Shown: positions 1 to 4,789 of the stretch, piece after piece
Layout of the letters: each line of letters starts with the position of its first letter
Numbering within the stretch: position 1 is the stretch's first letter
NCBI GenBank assembly: GCA_050729815.1
Contig: JBOHLV010000181.1
Location: 1-5,810 of the forward strand
DNA: 5,810 bases
Source of the DNA: JAATGI01 sp050729815
Lineage (GTDB): Bacteria > Pseudomonadota > Alphaproteobacteria > ATCC43930 > CGMCC-115725
Direction: 5' to 3'
Translations under genes and position numbers: made by a program
The notes under the pieces: generated by a model
What the model saw: the letters and a program-made list of their open reading frames with translations, nothing else
Database searches by the model: none
What the model was told of the DNA's origin: nothing

Positions 1-2180
1 CCGCCGAGGCGGATGCGCGAAAGCCATTCGCGCAGCACCGCCTGCAGGCCGACCGTCCGCTCCGCCTTGACCAGGAAGCGGCGGCGGTGGCGGCCGCGCA
101 GGATCGCGAGCGGCGCCGGCGCCGGGCCGAGCACCTCGACCCCGGGGAGATGCGGTGCGGCGCGGGCATAGGCGCGGGCGGTGAAATCGGCGCTCGCCTC
201 GTCGGGCGCCGACAGGATCAGCGCCGCGAGCCGGCCGAAGGGCGGCCAGCCTTGTGACTCACGGCCCGCCGCTTCGATGGCGAGGAAGCGGTCGCGATCG
301 TCGGTGACGAGGGCGCGCATCACCGGATTCTCGGGATGCCAGGTCTGAAGCATGACAAGGCCCGGCTGCTCGGCGCGGCCGGCGCGGCCCGCGACCTGAT
401 GCAGCAACTGGAAGCACCGCTCCGCCGCGCGCAGATCGCCGCCTTCGAGGCCGAGATCGGCATCGACCACGCCCACCAGGGTGAGGAGCGGGAAATGATG
501 CCCCTTCGCCACCAGTTGCGTGCCGATGAGAACATCGACCTCGTGCCGCTCGACGGCGCCGACAATCGCCGCGGCGGCGCGCGGCCCAACCATCAGGTCG
601 GACGCCATCACCGCGAGCCGCGCCTTGGGGAAACGCCGCGTCATTTCCTCGGCGACGCGCTCCACCCCCGGCCCGCAGGGAACGAAGCTCGCCGCCGCGC
701 CGCAATGGGAACAGAGCGGCGGTACCGGCTCCTGATGGCCGCAATGATGGCATTCGAGCCGGTGGTGAAAGCGATGCTCGACCAGCCAGGCGGTGCAGTT
801 GGGACATTGGAGGCGAAAGCCGCAGGCCCGGCACAGGGTCAGCGGCGCATAACCGCGGCGATTGAGGAACAGCATCGCCTGCTCGCCAGCCGCCAGCGTC
901 GCGGTCAGCGCCTCGACCAGCGGCGGCGCGAGGAAGGAACGCCGCTCAACGGGCGCGCGGCGCAGATCGACGAGCCGGATTTCGGGAAGCCGCGCCGCGC
1001 CGTGCCGCGCCGGCAGATGAAGCCGCTCATACCGTCCCCCGGCCATGTTCTCATAGGTTTCGAGAGACGGCGTCGCCGACACCAGCACGATCGGAATCTG
1101 GGCCAGCGAGGCGCGCACCACCGCCATGTCGCGGGCGTGATAGATGACGCCATCCTCCTGCTTGAAGGACTGGTCCTGCTCCTCATCGACGATGATGAGG
1201 CCGAGTTCGTGGAACGGCAGGAAGAGAGCCGAGCGCGCACCGACCACGAGCCGCGCCGTGCCCTCCGCCACCGCGCGCCAGGTGGCCCGGCGCTCCCCTT
1301 GGCCGAGGTCCGAATGCCATTGCGGCGGCAACGCGCCGAACCGCTTTGCGAACCGATCGAGCCATTGCGCCGAAAGCGCGATCTCCGGCAACAGCACCAA
1401 CACCTGGCGACCCAGCGCCAATGCCGCCGCGATCGCTGCGAAATAGACCTCGGTCTTGCCGGAGCCGGTGACGCCGTCGAGAAAGGTCACGCCGAAACCG
1501 CCATGCCCCACCTTGGCAACGAGAGCGTCGGCCGCGATCTCCTGGGCCGCCGACAGGGTAGGGCCGGGCCGGCGCCAATCGGGCAACCCCAGCGGCAGGC
1601 GACGCGGCAATTCGATCGCCTCGAGCAACCCCGCCGCCGCCAGCGCCCGCACCACCCCGGCGCCACAGCCGGCACGGCGGGCGAGATCGGCGGCACCGGC
1701 CGCGGCTTCGCCGGCTTCATCGAGGACGCGGTGGCGGGCCGGCGTCATCGCCAGTGCATCGTCGGCAAGCGCCGCGCGCCCCCGATCGCTCAACCGAAAC
1801 GCCGCGATGCCGCGCGCCGGTTCCAGCGCTTCGACGATGCTCATCGCCATGCGCAGCACCGCGCCTGGTGGCGCGAGGGTATAGGCGGCGACCCAATCAA
1901 TCAGCCGGCGCAGCTCCACCGACATCGCCGGCACCGGCAATTTCGCCGCGACCGGTTTCAATTTCGCCGCCGCGACCTCATCTTTTGAATCGCCCCAGAC
2001 CACGCCAGCGAGTCGCCGCGAGCCCAGCGGCACCGCGACGAAGTCGCCGATCTCGAGCGACATTCCCGCCGGCACGGCATAGTCATAAGGGCCGGCGAGC
2101 GGCAGCGGCAGCAGGATGCGCCGGCGCGCCGGCGGGGCGGCCAGAAGATCACCGTCAGAACTGGCATGTGGTGCCGGCAT
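1..2180 (-). CDS. priA: Primosomal protein N' (PriA), replication-restart DNA helicase; 3' end cut by window edge
   Basis: PriA is a superfamily 2 3'-to-5' helicase that recognises abandoned replication forks and starts reloading of the replicative helicase. The minus-strand frame reads without a stop from ATG at 2180 to base 1, giving 726 codons; E. coli PriA has 732, so only the last few residues are missing. The N-terminal DNA-binding domain shows the family sequence LPLAGPYDYAVP (about residues 26-37). Helicase motifs follow in order: Walker A GVTGSGKTEVY with Lys242, Walker B DEEQ (332-335), SATPS (368-372), GTQLVAKGHHFP (553-564) and QVAGRAGR (595-602). Between the helicase lobes sit eight zinc-binding cysteines: 450, 453, 459, 462, 477, 480, 490 and 493. 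An in-frame TAA two codons upstream (2184-2186) makes ATG 2180 the outermost start. No good Shine-Dalgarno is visible. The fourth Walker B residue is Gln, where E. coli PriA has His. The gene is divergent from the transaldolase gene. Confidence 0.97.
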   Translation of the reverse strand, partial: MPAPHASSDGDLLAAPPARRRILLPLPLAGPYDYAVPAGMSLEIGDFVAVPLGSRRLAGVVWGDSKDEVAAAKLKPVAAKLPVPAMSVELRRLIDWVAAYTLAPPGAVLRMAMSIVEALEPARGIAAFRLSDRGRAALADDALAMTPARHRVLDEAGEAAAGAADLARRAGCGAGVVRALAAAGLLEAIELPRRLPLGLPDWRRPGPTLSAAQEIAADALVAKVGHGGFGVTFLDGVTGSGKTEVYFAAIAAALALGRQVLVLLPEIALSAQWLDRFAKRFGALPPQWHSDLGQGERRATWRAVAEGTARLVVGARSALFLPFHELGLIIVDEEQDQSFKQEDGVIYHARDMAVVRASLAQIPIVLVSATPSLETYENMAGGRYERLHLPARHGAARLPEIRLVDLRRAPVERRSFLAPPLVEALTATLAAGEQAMLFLNRRGYAPLTLCRACGFRLQCPNCTAWLVEHRFHHRLECHHCGHQEPVPPLCSHCGAAASFVPCGPGVERVAEEMTRRFPKARLAVMASDLMVGPRAAAAIVGAVERHEVDVLIGTQLVAKGHHFPLLTLVGVVDADLGLEGGDLRAAERCFQLLHQVAGRAGRAEQPGLVMLQTWHPENPVMRALVTDDRDRFLAIEAAGRESQGWPPFGRLAALILSAPDEASADFTARAYARAAPHLPGVEVLGPAPAPLAILRGRHRRRFLVKAERTVGLQAVLREWLSRIRLG

Positions 2181-2224
2181 GGGTTAGACTCTTAACGCGA
2201 ATGCGGCCCGGCTGCCATGCCGGC
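2173..2224. repeat. Perfect 10-bp inverted repeat including the priA start codon
   Basis: GCCGGCATGG at 2173-2182 is matched exactly by its reverse complement CCATGCCGGC at 2215-2224, with 32 bases between the arms. The left arm contains the priA start codon (2178-2180 on the minus strand). The arm centres are 42 bp apart, about four helical turns. The left arm also holds the 8-bp palindrome TGCCGGCA (2172-2179). In a priA transcript starting upstream of 2224, the two arms could pair and bury the AUG. In DNA, the arms could be paired sites for a regulator of the divergent genes. Both roles are inference. GCCGGC is itself palindromic and common in GC-rich DNA, so chance is a real alternative. 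Confidence 0.5.
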
Positions 2225-2228
2225 CAAG

Positions 2229-2255
2229 GATTCTGGGGAGAGATTCCGGGGGAGA
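2229..2255 (+). repeat. Imperfect tandem repeat in the transaldolase leader
   Basis: GATTCTGGGGAGA (2229-2241) is followed immediately by GATTCCGGGGGAGA (2242-2255). The copies differ by one substitution and one extra G. Both are purine-rich and resemble ribosome-binding sequence, but they lie further from the start codon than the likely Shine-Dalgarno at 2257-2260. A short local duplication is the simplest explanation. Confidence 0.5.
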
Positions 2256-2256
2256 T

Positions 2257-2267
2257 AGGAAAGAGGG
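2257..2267 (+). promoter_or_regulatory. Ribosome binding site of the transaldolase gene
   Basis: AGGAAAGAGGG lies directly upstream of ATG 2269. AGGA (2257-2260) leaves eight bases to the start codon, a good spacing, and a second GAGG lies at 2263-2266. This is a much stronger site than anything before priA or xerC. It supports ATG 2269 as the start and suggests efficient translation of the first gene in the run. Confidence 0.7.
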
Positions 2268-2268
2268 C

Positions 2269-2949
2269 ATGAAGTTTTTCATCGATACCGCCGACATCGC
2301 CGAGATTCGCGAGCTGGCAACAACCGGCTTGCTCGATGGCGTCACCACCAACCCGTCGCTGATCGCGAAATCGGGCCGCGAATTCAAGGACGCGATTCGC
2401 GAGATCTGCTCGATCGTTCCCGGACCCGTCAGCGCCGAGGTCGCGGCGACCGATCATGACACCATGCTGGCCGAGGGGCGCGTCCTCGCGAAGCTCGCCA
2501 AAAATGTCACCGTGAAGGTGCCGCTCACCATCGACGGCCTCAAGACCTGTCGCGTCTTGCGCAACGAAGGCACCATGGTCAATGTCACCTTGTGCTTCTC
2601 GCCGGCGCAGGCGCTGCTCGCGGCCAAGGCGGGTGCCAGCTTCATCTCGCCGTTCGTCGGCCGGCTCGACGACATTTCCGAAGATGGCATGGGTGTCGTC
2701 CGCGACATCATGACGATCTATCGCCAATATCCCGAGATCAAGACCGAAGTGCTGGTGGCCTCGATCCGCCATCCGTTGCATGTCGTCGAGGCGGCCAAGA
2801 TGGGCGCCCATGTTGGCACGATGCCGCCGGCGATCATCCGGCAATTGTTTCAGCACCCCTTGACCGACAAGGGATTGGCGAAGTTCCTCGCCGATTGGAA
2901 GAAGACCGGCCAGTCGATCCTGGCGCCGGGGAAACAGGCGGCGGAATGA
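2269..2949 (+). CDS. tal: Small transaldolase (transaldolase / fructose-6-phosphate aldolase family)
   Basis: A cytoplasmic class I aldolase-type enzyme that should transfer a dihydroxyacetone unit between sugar phosphates in the non-oxidative pentose phosphate pathway. At 226 residues it is the normal length for the small single-barrel TAL/FSA family. Visible family features are the N-terminal MKFFIDTAD with Asp6, GVTTNPSLI (24-32), the Schiff-base lysine Lys83 in VTVKVPLT, TLCFSPAQALLA (107-118) and SPFVGRLDD (127-135). Against E. coli FsaA recalled from memory, Glu57 falls where FsaA has Gln59 and Phe129 where FsaA has Tyr131. These are the residues of true transaldolases (Phe178 in TalB), so transaldolase is more likely than fructose-6-phosphate aldolase, although automatic annotation often says fsa. 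The start is supported by a strong ribosome binding site and the conserved N-terminus. Its stop overlaps the DUF484 start as ATGA. Confidence 0.95.
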   Translation: MKFFIDTADIAEIRELATTGLLDGVTTNPSLIAKSGREFKDAIREICSIVPGPVSAEVAATDHDTMLAEGRVLAKLAKNVTVKVPLTIDGLKTCRVLRNEGTMVNVTLCFSPAQALLAAKAGASFISPFVGRLDDISEDGMGVVRDIMTIYRQYPEIKTEVLVASIRHPLHVVEAAKMGAHVGTMPPAIIRQLFQHPLTDKGLAKFLADWKKTGQSILAPGKQAAE

Positions 2950-3686
2950 GCTCGGCCGATCGGCCCCAGGACAAAAAAGCGGACAGCGCCGCCGCGCCCG
3001 CCCGCGCCGTCGGTGAAGGCGACGTGCACCAGTATCTGAAGGCGCACCCCGATTTCCTCGTCCACAATCCCGAATTCCTTTCGGTGCTGACGCCGCCGCA
3101 ATTGCAGCGCGGCGATCAGGTAGTCGATATGCAGAGCTTCATGCTCCAGCGCCAGCGCCAGGAATTGGAGAAGCTGCAACGTCAGCATGGCGAGCTGATC
3201 GGCACCAGTCGCGCCAACCTTGCAAGCCAGGCGCGGGTCCACGGCGCGGCCCTCGCCTTGTTCAGCGCGCGCAGCTTCGAACAGTTGATCCAGACCGTGA
3301 CCACCGACCTGGCCGTGATGCTCGACGCCGACGTCGCAACCATCGGGGTCGAATCGGTCGAGCCAATGAAGCCGACCCTGCGCAACCAGGGCATTCAGAT
3401 TCTGAAGCCCGGCATGGTCGAGGAATTGTTCGGCCCCGACCGCGACGTGTTGCTGTTCGACGAGGTCGAGGGCGACCCGGTGCTGTTCGGCGACGGCGCC
3501 GGGCTGGTACGGTCGGCCGCCTTGCTGCGCCTGCGGGTCAGTTTGAAATCGCCGGCCGGCCTCCTTGCCATCGGCACGCGCGCGCCCGGCAAGTTCCACG
3601 CCGCGCAGGGGACGGAGCTCCTCAACTTCCTCGGCCGCGTGGTCTCGATCACCATCGCGCAATGGCTCGACCTGCCGGCCGCCTGA
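2946..3686 (+). CDS. DUF484 family protein (GAF-like), XerC neighbour
   Basis: A 246-residue soluble protein with no signal peptide or membrane segment. It begins with a polar, Ala-rich tail (1-24). Next comes the DUF484 N-terminal helical signature VHQYLKAHPDFLVHNPEFL (27-45), then a Gln/Arg/Glu-rich stretch likely to form a coiled coil (about 58-95). The C-terminal part (about 100-240) has the alternating pattern of a GAF-like domain, including the strand VRSAALLRLRV (188-198) and SPAGLLAIGTR (202-212). The molecular function of the family is not established. In E. coli a DUF484 gene (yigA) also sits beside xerC, so a link to recombinase function or regulation is a reasonable inference but unproven. 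The open frame continues far upstream into the transaldolase gene. I chose ATG 2946 because it forms an ATGA overlap with the transaldolase stop and the protein then starts just before the family signature. The 3' end overlaps xerC by 25 bases. Confidence 0.9.
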   Translation: MSSADRPQDKKADSAAAPARAVGEGDVHQYLKAHPDFLVHNPEFLSVLTPPQLQRGDQVVDMQSFMLQRQRQELEKLQRQHGELIGTSRANLASQARVHGAALALFSARSFEQLIQTVTTDLAVMLDADVATIGVESVEPMKPTLRNQGIQILKPGMVEELFGPDRDVLLFDEVEGDPVLFGDGAGLVRSAALLRLRVSLKSPAGLLAIGTRAPGKFHAAQGTELLNFLGRVVSITIAQWLDLPAA

Positions 3687-4654
3687 GCGAATTTCCCGTC
3701 CCGCCAGCACCGCTGGCGCCGGGCCGCTTTTCTGCCGACGCCGATCTCGGCACCGCGATCACCCGCTGGCTCGATTGGCTCGAGACGGAGCGCCGCGTCT
3801 CGCCCCATACCCTTGCCGCCTATGGCCGCGACCTCGCCTTCTTCCTCGATTTTCTCACCGCGCATCACGGCGGCGAGCCGGACCTCGCGATGCTGTCGGC
3901 GCTGACGCCGGCGGATTTCCGGGCCTTCCTCGCGCATCGCGCATCGCGCAATGTCGGGCGCAACTCCAATGCCCGCGGGCTTTCGGTCTTGCGCAATTTC
4001 TTCCGCTTCCTCGATCGCCGCGGCCTTGCCAGGAACGCTGCGCTCCTCGCGGTGAAATCGCCGAAACTGCCGAAGCCGGTGCCGAAGGCGCTTTCTGTCG
4101 AAGACGCACAGGCCGCGCTCGACGGGATCATGGACATTGAGCGGCAAGCATGGATCGCCAAGCGAGACCTCGCCATTCTGACGCTGCTTTATGGCGCGGG
4201 CCTGCGCATCGGCGAGGCGCTCAGCCTAAAACGCGGCGAGGCGCCACTTAGCCCCGATACGATGCGCATCACCGGCAAGGGCAACAAGACGCGGATGGTT
4301 CCGATCCTGCCGGCCGTCGCCGAAGCGGTTCAGGATTATCTCGCCGCCTGCCCGCACGCGCTGGCGAAGGACGATCCCTTGTTCGTCGGCGCGCGGGGCG
4401 GGCCGCTCCATCCGCGCCTCATCCAGGGCGAGATGGCGCGGCTGCGCGCCGCGCTCCGCCTCCCCGAACATGCGACGCCGCATGCGCTGCGCCATTCCTT
4501 CGCGACCCACCTCCTCGCCGGTGGCGGCGATCTGCGCGCGATCCAGGAGCTGCTGGGCCATGCCTCGCTCTCGACGACACAGCGCTATACCAAAGTCGAT
4601 GCGGCGCGCCTCCTCGCCGTCTATGATGGCGCGCATCCGCGGGCGAAGGGGTGA
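3662..4654 (+). CDS. xerC: Tyrosine recombinase XerC
   Basis: XerC acts with XerD at the chromosomal dif site to resolve chromosome dimers before division. The 330-residue product has an N-terminal SAM-like core-binding domain (about 28-125, with TAITRWLDWLETERRVSPHT and the helix LSVLRNFFRFLDRRG) and a C-terminal catalytic domain. All catalytic residues are present: Arg182 in GAGLRIGEALSL, Lys206 in TGKGNKTRMVP, His274 and Arg277 in HALRHSFATHLL, His300 in LLGHASLSTTQ and the nucleophile Tyr309 in QRYTKVD. The length is slightly above the roughly 300 usual for XerC because of a proline-rich 20-25 residue leader. ATG 3662 has no clear Shine-Dalgarno and lies inside the DUF484 gene, so translation probably depends on coupling. 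I see no ATG, GTG or TTG between it and the core domain. XerC is preferred over XerD from the DUF484 linkage; the sequence alone separates them less firmly. Confidence 0.94.
   Translation: MARPAGRLSEFPVPPAPLAPGRFSADADLGTAITRWLDWLETERRVSPHTLAAYGRDLAFFLDFLTAHHGGEPDLAMLSALTPADFRAFLAHRASRNVGRNSNARGLSVLRNFFRFLDRRGLARNAALLAVKSPKLPKPVPKALSVEDAQAALDGIMDIERQAWIAKRDLAILTLLYGAGLRIGEALSLKRGEAPLSPDTMRITGKGNKTRMVPILPAVAEAVQDYLAACPHALAKDDPLFVGARGGPLHPRLIQGEMARLRAALRLPEHATPHALRHSFATHLLAGGGDLRAIQELLGHASLSTTQRYTKVDAARLLAVYDGAHPRAKG
3931..3951 (+). repeat. Three-copy heptamer repeat inside xerC
   Basis: The heptamer CGCGCAT occurs at 3931-3937 and 3938-3944 and is followed by CGCGCAA at 3945-3951. It encodes part of AHRASRN in the core-binding domain of XerC. 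Gain or loss of one unit would shift the reading frame because seven is not a multiple of three. With fewer than three perfect copies, slippage is probably rare. Confidence 0.6.
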
Positions 4655-4679
4655 CCCCGTCAACCCGGCTTGCCAGCGC

Positions 4680-4721
4680 GCGAGGTTTAAGAAATTCTTA
4701 GGGGCGGAGTTCTAACCTCGC
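4680..4721. repeat. Nested palindromes between xerC and ugd
   Basis: The outer arms are GCGAGGTT (4680-4687) and AACCTCGC (4714-4721), a perfect 8-bp inverted repeat. Immediately inside the left arm is TAAGAAATTCTTA (4688-4700), a perfect palindrome of two 6-base arms around a central A. The inner palindrome is a short AT-rich island in very GC-rich surroundings, as expected of an operator or a promoter core. As RNA, the outer arms could form a hairpin at the end of the xerC message, but no U tract follows. Which role applies cannot be decided from sequence alone. Confidence 0.55.
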
Positions 4722-4737
4722 CCTACCGGGATCGTGA

Positions 4738-4753
4738 CGGGAACAGAGTTGCA
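4738..4753 (+). promoter_or_regulatory. Candidate sigma-54 (RpoN) promoter for ugd
   Basis: CGGGAACAGAGTTGCA has GG at 4739-4740 and GC at 4751-4752 separated by ten bases, the invariant spacing of -24/-12 promoters, and it ends in the consensus TTGCA. The -24 box matches poorly outside its GG (consensus TGGCAC; here CGGGAA). Transcription would begin near 4764, giving a leader of about 26 bases that includes the ribosome binding site. No sigma-70-like pair with good spacing was seen in the gap. This is a motif match only; GG-N10-GC occurs often by chance in GC-rich DNA. Confidence 0.3.
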
Positions 4754-4779
4754 TTTGGGCCTTCATTACCGCGTCACCC

Positions 4780-4784
4780 AGGAG
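4780..4784 (+). promoter_or_regulatory. Ribosome binding site of ugd
   Basis: AGGAG ends five bases before ATG 4790. It is the clearest Shine-Dalgarno match in the window together with the transaldolase one, and it fixes the ugd start at the codon that gives the family N-terminus MRIAVIGTGYVG. Confidence 0.75.
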
Positions 4785-4789
4785 ACTTC

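Larger units (their letters stand above)
2181..2268. promoter_or_regulatory. Divergent intergenic region between priA and the transaldolase gene
   Basis: This 88-base spacer separates two divergent start codons, so it or the adjoining coding ends should carry the promoters for priA (leftward) and for the transaldolase-DUF484-xerC run (rightward). I see no convincing -35/-10 pair in either direction. It contains the right arm of the inverted repeat described separately, a short GTTA/TAAC inverted pair (2183-2186 and 2193-2196), and a purine-rich imperfect tandem repeat just before the transaldolase start. Confidence 0.55.
4655..4789. promoter_or_regulatory. Intergenic region between xerC and ugd
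   Basis: This 135-base gap is the longest non-coding stretch in the window. It holds an AT-rich palindrome nested in an inverted repeat (4680-4721), a sigma-54-like motif (4738-4753) and the ugd ribosome binding site (4780-4784). I see no GC-rich hairpin followed by a T run, so there is no classical intrinsic terminator for xerC. I see no open reading frame here that is supported as a gene. Confidence 0.6.

Noticed and set aside
336..1988. A 550-codon open frame on the plus strand opposite priA
   Set aside because: Its translation is Arg/Pro/Ala-rich with no family motif, and the opposite strand encodes an intact PriA with every helicase motif. Long antisense frames are expected opposite GC-rich genes.
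1..2180. A frameshifted or broken priA, suggested by several short minus-strand frames in this stretch
   Set aside because: Translating the minus strand codon by codon from 2180 to 1 gives one uninterrupted PriA frame; the short frames are in other phases.
2199..2227. A possible minus-strand -35/-10 pair for priA (TTGGCC, 17 bases, GCATTC)
   Set aside because: The spacing is right but both hexamers match the consensus poorly, so it cannot be told from background in GC-rich DNA.
2850..3710. A 286-codon minus-strand open frame opposite DUF484
   Set aside because: No recognisable motif, and it is fully covered by the plus-strand transaldolase, DUF484 and xerC coding sequences; it is a codon-bias shadow.
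3395..4147. A 250-codon minus-strand open frame across the DUF484-xerC junction
   Set aside because: It spans two well supported sense genes and shows no family features.
4655..4700. An intrinsic terminator after xerC
   Set aside because: There is no GC-rich stem followed by a T run. The inverted repeat here has a weak AT-rich core and no T tract.
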